A stretch of DNA of 64,000 nt from Pseudoalteromonas rubra (GTDB lineage: Bacteria; Pseudomonadota; Gammaproteobacteria; Enterobacterales; Alteromonadaceae), in NCBI RefSeq assembly GCF_000967655.1, contig NZ_JXYA01000065.1:34448-98447 (forward strand), read 5' to 3'. Below, one piece after another: positions 8,391 to 17,510 of the stretch; positions within the stretch are counted from its first letter, which is position 1, and every line of letters begins with the position of its first letter. A program made the translations under genes and the position numbers. Below the pieces are notes generated by a model. That model was not told where the DNA came from and ran no database searches. It saw only the letters and a program-made list of their open reading frames with translations.

Positions 8391-8403
8391 GTGGTCACTT
8401 GGA

Positions 8404-9108
8404 TTACAAGTTAAATGTGCGTGCAATTGCGAACACAAAGCGCTCGTCGGTATGCTCGCCATCTATGGTGGTGTCTTCCACGGTAAAGGTCAGATCGAAA
8501 TCGAACTGTGTGGTGGTGTAAGACACTGCGTAGTGGGTGTAAGAGCTGTCCAGCCCGTCCCAGGCATACTTGTCGGCATCGAACGAGTTCGACACATCAC
8601 CACTGAGGGTGATTGAGTGATTATCCGCGATATCAAAGGTATGCGACAGCATCACAATGCTATGACCGACATCTACTCCAAAGTAGTCCCAGCTGTACCA
8701 GAAGTTCACATTGGTGGTACCCAGGCTACTTGCGTAAGCAAACTTAGAGTACACCTCTGGATAGTTATAGTCGCTCGACGCATCATCGCCGTGATAGGTG
8801 TAGTAGGCGATACCATAGTCTACCGTCCATGCGCTGGACAGCTCCGACGAGCGGCCAACGTAAAAGTCCCACTCATGGCCCGTGTCATCGCCAAAGTCCA
8901 CACCCGAGGCCCAGGTACCCACATACCAGCCTGCATCGGCTGCGTAGTCCAGGCTGCCCTGAATGGTTGGGTCGCTCTGGGTTTGTGACACCCCGTTAAA
9001 GGTATAGTCTGAGGTGCCGGTAATGGTGGTTGACCAGCCAGCCACAGCCAGGTTCGACAAAAGGGCCAGAGGAAGTGCGCAGAGTGTTGTTTTTAAATTT
9101 ATTTTCAT
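8404..9108 (-). CDS. TorF-family putative porin
   Basis: A 234-residue outer-membrane protein with a signal peptide ending near LAVAG and a body of alternating, aromatic-rich beta-strands ending in phenylalanine-asparagine-leucine (RTFNL). The pattern SDYTFNGVSQT near the mature N-terminus is the hallmark of the TorF (TIGR02001/Gcw_chp) family. The gene starts only 12 bases after the end of the choline-type carrier gene and reads the same way, so it is very likely in that operon. Outer-membrane passage of choline or betaine is a reasonable inference but not shown. A close paralogue lies at 46014. Confidence 0.85.
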   Translation of the reverse strand: MKINLKTTLCALPLALLSNLAVAGWSTTITGTSDYTFNGVSQTQSDPTIQGSLDYAADAGWYVGTWASGVDFGDDTGHEWDFYVGRSSELSSAWTVDYGIAYYTYHGDDASSDYNYPEVYSKFAYASSLGTTNVNFWYSWDYFGVDVGHSIVMLSHTFDIADNHSITLSGDVSNSFDADKYAWDGLDSSYTHYAVSYTTTQFDFDLTFTVEDTTIDGEHTDERFVFAIARTFNL

Positions 9109-9120
9109 TTCTTTTGAACC

Positions 9121-10344
9121 TTAGTTTACGGTCTCGATACGGCTGAAGTCGATGGTGTTCTCTTTCGGTGAACGGGTAATATTGGCCACTGTTTTGAACT
9201 TGCTGTAGCAAATATAGCCAAAGCAACCAAAGAACAGTGCAATGACCAGCGCACCCACCCATTGGATCTGCAAAAAGTTTAGTTTAAATAGCAGCGTCAG
9301 CAATGACAGAGCGGCAATATTAAACAAAATATAATTGCGTTTTCCGAGTTTCTTAACCGTTAACCCAAGGTTGTCGGTGTACAGTCGAATTAAAGAGTCC
9401 AGCGAGTTGATCACAAAGATCACGCCAACCACGACCATCGCCAGGTTCTTGATACCCGCAGTGTCGATCCCGGCTTCATGGTAGTGATACAACACACTAA
9501 ACCACACAGCGATGGGAATTGACGGGAATACCAGCATAGCCGCCAGTACCTGATAGGTTTTCAGGCCACCGACAAAACGTGAGGTGAACTGACCTATCAT
9601 GATGCTCCAGGCAAACCACCAGAACAGGTAGAATTCGTGGTAATCATTAAGTGGCAATACAAACTCATGGATATTGCTAAAGTAGCCGCCCAGTAGCGCA
9701 ACATTGTTGGTAAAGGCGCTCATTTCACTGTCACCAAAGACAAACGCAGAGGCCCACATAAAGGCGATCAGGGCAATGAACATCCAGGTCGTAGAAATAC
9801 TCAGAATGCGCACATACTTCAGGCTAGTGCTCGAGTAGACCGCAAAACAGATAGCGGCGAACACTATGAGATAAAAGGTCGGAATAATGGACTCGCCATC
9901 GCCTACGCTTGGCATATACCAGGGCAGGTTGGACAGCAGCAGATAGGCCGTAAAGGCGCATGTACCAATAATAACTACATTATTGATAAATTTAACCCAA
10001 GGAATTTCGAAAAATTTCACCTTAGGCTCTATTACGCAGAAATAAAAACACGTCAGAAAATAAAATCCCCAGATCAGGAAGCCCCAAAAGCCAAATTCGA
10101 TGGCAAGTGGATTGGCAAACGCATACTCTGGGCTTGCTTTTATGTCTGCGTAACCCGCAAACTCCGTCAGCGGAAACATGATAAGTCCGACATCCAGACC
10201 GGACGTAAATAAAATAGCAATAAAGGTAAAAGTTTTAACCGGTGTCACACCGACACAGCGTAGATTTCCCCATTTTAATAAAATAAAAGCGATTGCAACT
10301 AGGGTAAACACAATGCCTGCACTAAGCCATACTGTCATTGTCAC
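9121..10344 (-). CDS. Divergent BCCT-type transporter (probable choline/betaine carrier)
   Basis: A 407-residue inner-membrane protein with about eleven hydrophobic segments. The stretch FWWFAWSIMIGQFTSRF (about residues 235-255) is a divergent form of the BCCT signature around membrane helix 8, and other helices align loosely with BetT/BetP. It is much shorter than standard BCCT carriers (500-670), lacking the long cytoplasmic tails. It lies directly downstream of betA, and a porin gene follows 12 bases later. The substrate is inferred as choline from context. A gap of 131 bases after betA leaves room for its own promoter. Confidence 0.75.
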   Translation of the reverse strand: MTMTVWLSAGIVFTLVAIAFILLKWGNLRCVGVTPVKTFTFIAILFTSGLDVGLIMFPLTEFAGYADIKASPEYAFANPLAIEFGFWGFLIWGFYFLTCFYFCVIEPKVKFFEIPWVKFINNVVIIGTCAFTAYLLLSNLPWYMPSVGDGESIIPTFYLIVFAAICFAVYSSTSLKYVRILSISTTWMFIALIAFMWASAFVFGDSEMSAFTNNVALLGGYFSNIHEFVLPLNDYHEFYLFWWFAWSIMIGQFTSRFVGGLKTYQVLAAMLVFPSIPIAVWFSVLYHYHEAGIDTAGIKNLAMVVVGVIFVINSLDSLIRLYTDNLGLTVKKLGKRNYILFNIAALSLLTLLFKLNFLQIQWVGALVIALFFGCFGYICYSKFKTVANITRSPKENTIDFSRIETVN

Positions 10345-10447
10345 CCTCCCAAAATAAGTAGAAATAACTCATTGTCTCTCCGTTTTTTTATTGTTTCCGC
10401 ATTAACCCGATACAACCAATTTGTATCGCGCACCACTGCAGACCCCA

Positions 10448-10463
10448 CGGCCCGATTGGGCCG
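10448..10463. terminator. Short GC-rich hairpin after betA
   Basis: CGGCCC pairs with GGGCCG around GATT, 13 bases past the betA stop. There is no T-run. It may reduce read-through from betIBA into the transporter gene. Confidence 0.35.
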
Positions 10464-10475
10464 CAGGTGGCTTTG

Positions 10476-12143
10476 TTAAATCTCCGTGCTACGTTGTACT
10501 GCTTGCCACTGACTGTGAATGGCAACCTGAGCATTGTTTGCTTTAAGGGCCGGCTGGCCCAGAATAATGTCTGCGGCTTTCTCCGCGACCATAATGGTTG
10601 GCGCGTTGAGGTTGCCGTTCGGGATCGTCGGGAAGATAGACGAATCCACTACGTTCAGGCCGTCGATACCATGCACCTGGGTGTTTGAGTCCACCACGGC
10701 CATGTCGTCTTCACCCATTTTGCATGAGCAGGACGGGTGATAGGCGCTTTCGACTGCCTGGCGTACAAAGGCATCAATTTCTTCGTCGCTCTGTACGTCT
10801 TTGCCTGGCTGGATTTCACCATCGCGGTAGGCATCAAAAGCGGGTTGCTCGATGATCTCGCGGGTCAGGCGAACACAGGCGCGGAAGCCTTCAATATCGT
10901 CCTGATGTGCCAGGTAGTTAAATTGGATCTTAGGTGCCTGAGTCGGGTCGGCCGATTTAATGGTGACCTCACCGCGACTTTTCGGTTTGTTATGACCAAT
11001 ATGGACCTGGAACCCGTGTCCGTCAAACGCACTTTTACCATCGTAGCGAATGGCTGCAGGTAAAAAGTGATACTGAAGATCTGGCCACTCAACCCCTTCT
11101 TTAGAGCGGATAAAGGCGCAAGACTCAAAATGGTTGGTTGCCCCCAGGCCGGTTTTATTGAGGATCCAGCGCGCACCGATCAACCCCTTAGAGAACCAGT
11201 CCAGCTTGCCATTGAGGGTAATGGGCTGCTTACATCTGTACTGGAAATAAAACTCCAGATGGTCTTGTAAGTTTTTACCGACGCCGGGCAGATGGTGTTG
11301 TACCTCAACGCCTGCGGCTTTGAGCGCATCCTGATCGCCAATCCCCGACAGTTGCAACAGATGTGGCGAGCCGATTGGTCCTGCGCTTAAGATCACACGG
11401 CGCTCGGCAGTGGCGCGATGGGTTTTGCCCTTACACTGATATTCTACGCCCACAGCGCGCTTGCCATCTAGCAGCACCTTGTGCGCCAGCGCACCGGTGA
11501 CGATTGTTAGATTGTCACGCCCCTTTACAGGGTCGAGATAGGCGCGGCTGGCGGAGCAGCGGCGGCCATCTTTTACCGTCATGTGCATCGGGCCAAAGCC
11601 TTCTTGCTGCTCGCCATTGTAATCGTCAGTCCTGGCATATCCTGCCTGTGCACCGGCTTCGATAAATGCGCGATACAGTGGGTTGGCCATTTCGTTACCA
11701 TTGTTGGTGCCGAGCGGGCCTTCACTGCCCCGGTACGAGTCTTCACCCAGATACCAGCTTTCGGCGCGCTTAAAGTAAGGCAGGCAAGCCTGATAATCCC
11801 ACCCTTGCGCACCGTGTTGCTGCCATTCATCAAAATCTTTGGCGTGGCCACGTACATACACCATGCCATTGATAGAAGACGAGCCGCCCAGTACCTTACC
11901 GCGCGGGCAATGCATCACCCGGTTGTCCAGATATGGCTCCGGCTCGGTATGAAATTGCCAGGCGTATTTGTCGGTGTTCATGGGAATAGACAGCGCCGTA
12001 GGCATCTGAATAAAGATGCTCTTATCACTGCCACCCGTTTCTAACAGTAACACCCGGTGTTGTGGATTGGCGGACAATCGATTTGCCAGTACACAGCCTG
12101 CTGAGCCAGCACCGACAATGATGTAGTCGAATACTTTTTTCAT
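10476..12143 (-). CDS. betA: Choline dehydrogenase (GMC oxidoreductase)
   Basis: A 555-residue FAD enzyme that oxidises choline to betaine aldehyde, membrane-associated and linked to the respiratory chain. The N-terminal FAD site reads VGAGSAGCVLA; the GMC signature GKVLGGSSSINGMVYVRG and the C-terminal active-site region YHPSCSCKMG are intact. Its length equals E. coli BetA. It lies 16 bases downstream of betB in the order betI-betB-betA. Confidence 0.95.
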   Translation of the reverse strand: MKKVFDYIIVGAGSAGCVLANRLSANPQHRVLLLETGGSDKSIFIQMPTALSIPMNTDKYAWQFHTEPEPYLDNRVMHCPRGKVLGGSSSINGMVYVRGHAKDFDEWQQHGAQGWDYQACLPYFKRAESWYLGEDSYRGSEGPLGTNNGNEMANPLYRAFIEAGAQAGYARTDDYNGEQQEGFGPMHMTVKDGRRCSASRAYLDPVKGRDNLTIVTGALAHKVLLDGKRAVGVEYQCKGKTHRATAERRVILSAGPIGSPHLLQLSGIGDQDALKAAGVEVQHHLPGVGKNLQDHLEFYFQYRCKQPITLNGKLDWFSKGLIGARWILNKTGLGATNHFESCAFIRSKEGVEWPDLQYHFLPAAIRYDGKSAFDGHGFQVHIGHNKPKSRGEVTIKSADPTQAPKIQFNYLAHQDDIEGFRACVRLTREIIEQPAFDAYRDGEIQPGKDVQSDEEIDAFVRQAVESAYHPSCSCKMGEDDMAVVDSNTQVHGIDGLNVVDSSIFPTIPNGNLNAPTIMVAEKAADIILGQPALKANNAQVAIHSQWQAVQRSTEI

Positions 12144-12159
12144 AGTCTGGCTCCTTTGC

Positions 12160-13623
12160 TTAAAATGGGCTTTCGATTTGGCTCATACCTACGTAAACAG
12201 ACTTGGTCTGGGTGTAGTGATCCAGTGTTTCAATGCCATTTTCTCGGCCAATACCGGATTGCTTGTAGCCACCAACCGGCATTTCGGCGGGTGAGTTGCC
12301 ATAGGCGTTGATCCAGGTAATGCCAGCCTGTAGCTGGTGGATCACGCGGTGCGCACGCTGAATATCGCGGCTGAATACCCCGGCCGCCAGGCCCAGGTGG
12401 GTATTATTGGCACGGTTAATCGCTTCTTGCTCGTCATCGAACACCATGACGCACATGACCGGACCAAAGATCTCTTCACGGACTATGGTCATGTCTTCGT
12501 GACAGTCGGTGAATATAGTGGGAGCAACAAAGTAGCCGTTAGGCGCCGAAGCCGGGCTCAGAGCATGGCCACCGGTCAGCACAGTTGCGCCTTCCTGTTT
12601 GCCCTGCTCAATGTAATCCAGCACCAGCTGCTGATGTTTTTTCGAGATCAAGGCGCCCAGATTTACTTCGGGATTAAGGGGATCGCCGGCAATAATATTT
12701 TGTTCTGTGCGGGTTTTAAGCTGCTCAAGGAACTGCTCATACACGCCGCGCTGCACATAAACGCGTGTACAGTTGGTGCAGATCTCACCCTGGGTGTAGA
12801 AGTTACCCAGCATGGCGGCACTGACCGCCTGTTCGATATCGGCATCGTCAAATACCAGTAGCGGCGATTTACCGCCCAGCTCCATGGTCACGTCTTTAAG
12901 GTTAGACGCCGCACTTTGCATAACTTTTTTGCCTGTGCCCACTTCACCCGTGAACGAGACTTTTTCAATTTCCGGGTGCAGTGTCAGCCATTGTCCGACT
13001 TCGGCTGCACCTTGCACTACATTAAAGACACCTGCTGGCATGCCTGCCTCGATAAAGATCTCAGCCAGTTTCATTGCGCCCAGCGGTGTTTCTTCAGATG
13101 GTTTAAAGATCAAAGCATTGCCCGCAGCCAGTGCCGGACCAGACTTCCAGCAGGCAATTTGCAGTGGATAGTTCCAGGCACCAATGCCCGCACAAATGCC
13201 CAGTGGCTCTTTGCGGGTGTAGTAAAAGTCATCGCCGACCATTTGTTGCTGGCCAACTTGTGCAGGCGCCAGTCCGGCAAAATATTCGATTACGTCGGCA
13301 CCGGTTTGAATGTCAACGCACTCGGCTTCTTGCCAGGGTTTGCCTGTGTCCAGTACCTCAATTTTAGCCAGCTCATCATTACGTTCACGCAACAGCGCCA
13401 CCGCTTTATTCAGAATTCTGCTGCGCTCAATCGGGGTCATGGCTGACCACTGCGCAAACCCGGCTTTGGCACTGTCGATGGCCGCTTTTTGAATGTGTGC
13501 ATCGGCCACTTCAACGTGATAAATGACTTCGTCGGTCGCGGGGTTTTTTACCGCAAACTGCTCGCCGGTCTGATTGGCTAGGTAGCGGCCGTGAATAAAG
13601 TTCTGGTAGACAGGTGTGGACAT
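12160..13623 (-). CDS. betB: Betaine aldehyde dehydrogenase
   Basis: A 487-residue NAD(P)-dependent aldehyde dehydrogenase completing the conversion of choline to the osmoprotectant glycine betaine. The general base region VTMELGGKSPLLV and the catalytic cysteine in QGEICTNCTRVYV match BetB. The C-terminus ends in the typical QTKSVYVGM stretch. The ATG at 13623 is chosen over a longer frame because GGAG lies eight bases before it and the start sits one base past the betI stop codon, a coupling arrangement. Confidence 0.95.
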   Translation of the reverse strand: MSTPVYQNFIHGRYLANQTGEQFAVKNPATDEVIYHVEVADAHIQKAAIDSAKAGFAQWSAMTPIERSRILNKAVALLRERNDELAKIEVLDTGKPWQEAECVDIQTGADVIEYFAGLAPAQVGQQQMVGDDFYYTRKEPLGICAGIGAWNYPLQIACWKSGPALAAGNALIFKPSEETPLGAMKLAEIFIEAGMPAGVFNVVQGAAEVGQWLTLHPEIEKVSFTGEVGTGKKVMQSAASNLKDVTMELGGKSPLLVFDDADIEQAVSAAMLGNFYTQGEICTNCTRVYVQRGVYEQFLEQLKTRTEQNIIAGDPLNPEVNLGALISKKHQQLVLDYIEQGKQEGATVLTGGHALSPASAPNGYFVAPTIFTDCHEDMTIVREEIFGPVMCVMVFDDEQEAINRANNTHLGLAAGVFSRDIQRAHRVIHQLQAGITWINAYGNSPAEMPVGGYKQSGIGRENGIETLDHYTQTKSVYVGMSQIESPF

Positions 13624-13624
13624 A

Positions 13625-14215
13625 TTAGACTCCAAATTGTTGGATGAGGGACTGGATATAACGTTTGGCCAGATCCTGCGCGCTGTCAAACTGCGCATCA
13701 TCGGCTTTACTGAGAACGGCTCTGAGCCACAGGCCGTCGATCATCGCGGCGCTTAGCTCAGCAGCTTCACGCGCTTCGCCTTGGGCCATTAACTGTTTGA
13801 ACGAATACAATAAATTGCTGTAAAGTCGGCGCGCATTGACGCGCTGTAAACGATGTAACTGCGCATCGTGCATGGAATGCGCCCAAAAGCTCAACCAGGT
13901 GCGGGTGGTGTCGCTTTGTTGCTGCACCACAGCAAAGTTGGCTTCGACAATAAACATCAGGCGCTGCTCGGGGGAGCAACCCTGTGCTGTTTTATGCAGC
14001 AAACTGCGTTGCAGGCTGCTCAGCAGGTAGCGCACCGTGGCTTCGATGAGACCTTGCTTACCGCCAAAGTAATGGCTGATGATCCCCGACGACATCCCGG
14101 CTTTTTTACTGATGCTGTTAATCGTGGTGGCCTGTAATCCAAGCTCTGCCACTGACTGTAAGGTCGCCTCAATCAGTTGTTGGCGACGCACAGGTTCCAT
14201 TCCGACTTTAGGCAT
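13625..14215 (-). CDS. betI: Choline-responsive TetR-type repressor
   Basis: A 196-residue TetR-family repressor. The N-terminal helix-turn-helix (TTINSISKKAGMSSGIISHYF, about 29-49) matches BetI closely, and the protein opens with PKVGMEPVRRQQLI as BetI does. In relatives BetI represses the bet genes and is released by choline. It is the first gene of betI-betB-betA, and a probable operator lies directly upstream of its start. Confidence 0.95.
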   Translation of the reverse strand: MPKVGMEPVRRQQLIEATLQSVAELGLQATTINSISKKAGMSSGIISHYFGGKQGLIEATVRYLLSSLQRSLLHKTAQGCSPEQRLMFIVEANFAVVQQQSDTTRTWLSFWAHSMHDAQLHRLQRVNARRLYSNLLYSFKQLMAQGEAREAAELSAAMIDGLWLRAVLSKADDAQFDSAQDLAKRYIQSLIQQFGV

Positions 14216-14225
14216 ATTTTTATTA

Positions 14226-14239
14226 ATTGACCGTTCAAT
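14226..14239. promoter_or_regulatory. Probable BetI operator
   Basis: ATTGACCGTTCAAT is an inverted repeat with one mismatched pair, 11 bases upstream of the betI start codon. Its form is close to the ATTGAACG-TCAAT type of palindrome that I recall for BetI in enterobacteria and vibrios. Position and symmetry fit autorepression of betIBA. Confidence 0.7.
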
Positions 14240-14589
14240 AAAAATAAATTTTAAGGTGAATAGAGGGGAAATTCAAGGTTGACATTTTGTGAACGGTGCA
14301 TGCTGGTTCACTTTATTGTTTCTATCTGCATGATATTTATATAATTATTTTAAATTAAACAAAAGCTGAATTTATCCTGTATTTGCTGCTATTTTGGCTG
14401 AAAAACCCTCATCTATGGCGCGAATTGTGTGCCAGTTTTCAGCTATCGATAGTTTTGTGTTGCGCTGGCCGCAAAAGTTATGACGCATAAGCCCCTTTAT
14501 CTGGATTGAATGTACAAATGTGTCGTTTCACTCAAAAGTCAAAATGCTTAGCTATACTTGCCAGAGATCTCTTGTTAAGTAAGCAGTAT
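14240..14589. other. Intergenic region between betI and the TonB receptor
   Basis: About 350 AT-rich bases carrying the divergent promoters of betIBA and the receptor gene. I see no Fur box and no small gene. Confidence 0.4.
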
Positions 14590-16647
14590 ATGGCCCGATT
14601 AGTTACCTCTTTGTTTATCTGCGTGATATCGCACACTTCATTGGCACAGGCAGAAGAGGGGGACGCGCTTTTTGCGATGTCATTTGAGGAGTTACTCGCT
14701 CAGGATGTGACCGTGGCAGCGCGTAAGAGTGAAAGCTGGCTGGCTTCTTCGGGCACGGTATATGTGGTCAGTCGCTCGGAAATTGAGCGTTATGGCTGGC
14801 GCGACTTAAAAGAGATCCTCGCCTCTGTTCCCAATATGGACTATTTCTATCAATGGGCATGGCTGCCGGGCGGTCAGAGAGGCTTTACCGGGAACATGTC
14901 GGGTACTCTGATGCTGATAGACGGCCGAGAAGTACAAAACTTGCTGGCCAACGAAGCCTTTATTATGAATAACTTTCCGAGTGCCAGAATTGAACGGGTG
15001 GAGATCTTACAGGGACCAAATTCTACTTTATATGGCGGTAATGCAACCCAAGGGGTGATCAATGTGATCACCCGCCTGGATACAGGTGTGAACGAAGTGA
15101 CGCTATTGGCCGGCGAGGTGGGCACGCGTCACGGCCATGGTTTGTTTCATTATCAACAGGGGCAAGTAGAGCTGGCGGTGTCGGCCAGTTATTTTGCAAG
15201 CGATCAGGACTATCGTGAAATACGTGAGTTCCTGGTTGATGATCACGCATTCAGTCGCAACAGCAAAGATCCACTAAGAAACCACAACCCCAATGATTTT
15301 CGCAACCGCGAGGAAAACATTACCCTGGACAGCCGCCTGAGCACCCCCTGGTTTTACTTGGGCAATAATCTTACCCGCACCACAAACGTCAGTGGCATCG
15401 AGGCCGTGGCATTTGATTACATTACCGGGGACGACGCTTATCGTGGCTACAGTAGTTATTATCTCGGCAAAGATGTGCAACCCTCAGCAAATTGGTCGGG
15501 TAATATTGAGCTGAGTTATTTTAGGGAATATAAAGAAAAATACCGTCTCAGCGTGGATAACCCTGAGCAGGCTACCCGCTATGAAGACCTGGCTTTATAT
15601 ACCGAGCGGGAAGATATCGGGCCGTCGGACAGAATACGGCTCAATACCCAGTGGCACTATCAGGCGGGCTCTGATCAGGACTGGATCATGGGTTACGATG
15701 GCTGGCGCACCGAAATCGGCCGCAAAGTTAAATACCGGCAAACTGCTGAGGGGATAAAACTTGTGACCCCCGATTCCTGGCCGACCGATAAAGAGCGCTC
15801 TGATAAACACGCCGTGTTTGGCCAGTATTCAAAGCTGTGGCGCTTTGCAGAGCGCACCCTCAAGATTAACGCCGGGCTCAGGTACCATCGTCAGGATTAT
15901 ACCAATGCCAGCTGGTTGCCCCGCATTAGCATGGTCTATCAGCCAAACCCAGATCAGGCACTCAAACTGACCTACGGTAAGGCGTTTCGTCCGCCGACGA
16001 TTTTTGAATTCGACCTGGTCGTTGACGACGAAATTGAATCGCAAACTATGCAGATGTATGAGTTCAACTGGAGCAGTAAGTTTCGCTGGCGCGGAGTTGA
16101 ATTTGCCAATATCTCAGCTTTGTATAGCATGCAGGCGAAGAATTTCTATCAAAAAGTGCAGGACCCGAATACTCAGATCTGGCGTACTGTGGTGGCGGGC
16201 GAGCACCGGGTGTATGGCTGGGAAAACCAGTTACGCTGGCACGCTCAGCGCTGGCATGGGCAGCTGGCGCTACGTTATATTTCACCGGACAAAACCCAGG
16301 TTGCCGGTCAGTCTGTAGTCCTCGATGTATCAAGATACAAGGTCAAACTGGGGCTTGGTTACACCTTAAATCAGCACTGGCAGATAGCTGCTTTTGTAGA
16401 TCATTGGGATGAATCCCTGACTGAGGCCAACCGGTTTGAGCAAAGCGGCACTGAGGTCGTCACCATACCTGCCTGGACGACGGTCAATGCCAACCTGACT
16501 TACACACAAGGGAACAGCACTATTGGCCTGTATATCGAGAATTTGTTCGATGAAACCTATTATCACGGCAACGCCCGGGGTGTGTCTCCCGTTAAGTATA
16601 TTCAGGCGCCACGGAACTTGCGCCTGAGCTGGTCATATCGATTTTAA
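14590..16647 (+). CDS. TonB-dependent receptor, substrate unknown
   Basis: A 685-residue outer-membrane receptor: signal peptide (cleavage near SLAQA/EEGD), plug domain (about 30-160, with DLKEILASVPNM, LMLIDGREV and the RVEILQGPNSTLYGGNA strand) and a 22-strand barrel ending SWSYRF. It is fairly short and lacks an N-terminal signalling extension, so it is a plain transporter. No Fur box precedes it, and the neighbours (choline genes, SDR) do not settle the ligand. The frame is open to a TTG at 14506, but the ATG at 14590 gives a clean signal peptide. It overlaps the convergent SDR gene by four bases. Confidence 0.85.
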   Translation: MARLVTSLFICVISHTSLAQAEEGDALFAMSFEELLAQDVTVAARKSESWLASSGTVYVVSRSEIERYGWRDLKEILASVPNMDYFYQWAWLPGGQRGFTGNMSGTLMLIDGREVQNLLANEAFIMNNFPSARIERVEILQGPNSTLYGGNATQGVINVITRLDTGVNEVTLLAGEVGTRHGHGLFHYQQGQVELAVSASYFASDQDYREIREFLVDDHAFSRNSKDPLRNHNPNDFRNREENITLDSRLSTPWFYLGNNLTRTTNVSGIEAVAFDYITGDDAYRGYSSYYLGKDVQPSANWSGNIELSYFREYKEKYRLSVDNPEQATRYEDLALYTEREDIGPSDRIRLNTQWHYQAGSDQDWIMGYDGWRTEIGRKVKYRQTAEGIKLVTPDSWPTDKERSDKHAVFGQYSKLWRFAERTLKINAGLRYHRQDYTNASWLPRISMVYQPNPDQALKLTYGKAFRPPTIFEFDLVVDDEIESQTMQMYEFNWSSKFRWRGVEFANISALYSMQAKNFYQKVQDPNTQIWRTVVAGEHRVYGWENQLRWHAQRWHGQLALRYISPDKTQVAGQSVVLDVSRYKVKLGLGYTLNQHWQIAAFVDHWDESLTEANRFEQSGTEVVTIPAWTTVNANLTYTQGNSTIGLYIENLFDETYYHGNARGVSPVKYIQAPRNLRLSWSYRF

Positions 16648-17414
16648 CGAGTAACGAAGCCGCCATTGACAAATAACGTCTGACCGGTGATCCAGCGTGC
16701 CTCTTCACTGACCAGAAAGTCGACCATAGGTACGACGTCATCAATATGGCCGAGGCGATTCAGCACGCTGGCTGAACTCAGATAAGCCACTGACTGGGCA
16801 TTTTCTTCGCCATGAAAAAAGGCCGTATCTATTGGACCTGGTGCAACGACATTGACCGTGACGCCACGGCTACCAATTTCCTTTGCCAGCGCGCGGGTAA
16901 GGTGTTCCAGCGGTGCTTTGGCACCGGCGTAGGCACCGTACAGACCGGTAAATGCCGCCAGCAAAGAGGTGCCCATATTGATAATGCGGCCCTGCTCCTG
17001 AATATGCTGCGCTACGTGCTTCATCATTAAAAACGGTGCTTTAGTATTGGTGGCAAAAAGCTGGTCATACTCTTGCTCCGAGATATCCGCGATGGCTTTT
17101 TTCAGCACTTTTCCGGCGTTGTTTATAACAATATCAACGCGGCCAAAGGCTTCCAGAGTCTGTCGGTACAGGGCCTGAACCTGACTTTCCTGACTCAGAT
17201 CGCCCTGAACTAATAGTGCTCGTCTGCCAATCTGAGCAATCTCAGCGGCGGTTTGCTCAGCATCGTTAAGCGACGCATCACTGTGATAATGCACGACAAT
17301 ATTTGCGCCGCGTTTGGCCAGCGAAATAGCAAATGCTCGGCCCATATTTCGGGCTGCGCCAGTCACAATGGCCACTTTATCAGTTAAGTCTAATTGCGTG
17401 CTTGGGGTGGACAT
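16644..17414 (-). CDS. Short-chain dehydrogenase/reductase
   Basis: A 256-residue classical SDR. The nucleotide site is TGAARNMGRA (18-27), the NNAG motif is present, and the catalytic serine-tyrosine-lysine set is visible as GTS...YAGAK. The C-terminus ITGQTLFVNGGF is typical. It resembles the FabG-like/pteridine-reductase-type SDRs, but the substrate is unknown. It is divergent from a LysR regulator whose start is 96 bases away, the usual arrangement for a regulator and its target. Confidence 0.88.
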   Translation of the reverse strand: MSTPSTQLDLTDKVAIVTGAARNMGRAFAISLAKRGANIVVHYHSDASLNDAEQTAAEIAQIGRRALLVQGDLSQESQVQALYRQTLEAFGRVDIVINNAGKVLKKAIADISEQEYDQLFATNTKAPFLMMKHVAQHIQEQGRIINMGTSLLAAFTGLYGAYAGAKAPLEHLTRALAKEIGSRGVTVNVVAPGPIDTAFFHGEENAQSVAYLSSASVLNRLGHIDDVVPMVDFLVSEEARWITGQTLFVNGGFVTR

Positions 17415-17510
17415 AGTATTTACTCCTGTTGGATTAGTTGACGAGAGTAAGCTTAGTCGCTTGCGTTTAATTCAGGTATGCCATAAATTTTCATTCATTA
17501 ATTGCAAAAT

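Larger units (their letters stand above)
8071..8403. other. Intergenic region with promoter of the small peptide gene
   Basis: About 330 bases upstream of the peptide gene and downstream of the TorF gene. It contains an open frame without a start codon (8179-8331) and a 12-base-pair hairpin (8365-8390). I see nothing else. Confidence 0.4.

Noticed and set aside
9121..10344. Truncated or frameshifted BCCT gene
   Set aside because: The 407-residue frame is uninterrupted, begins and ends with membrane segments and the flanks carry no missing piece. It is better read as a naturally short, divergent carrier.
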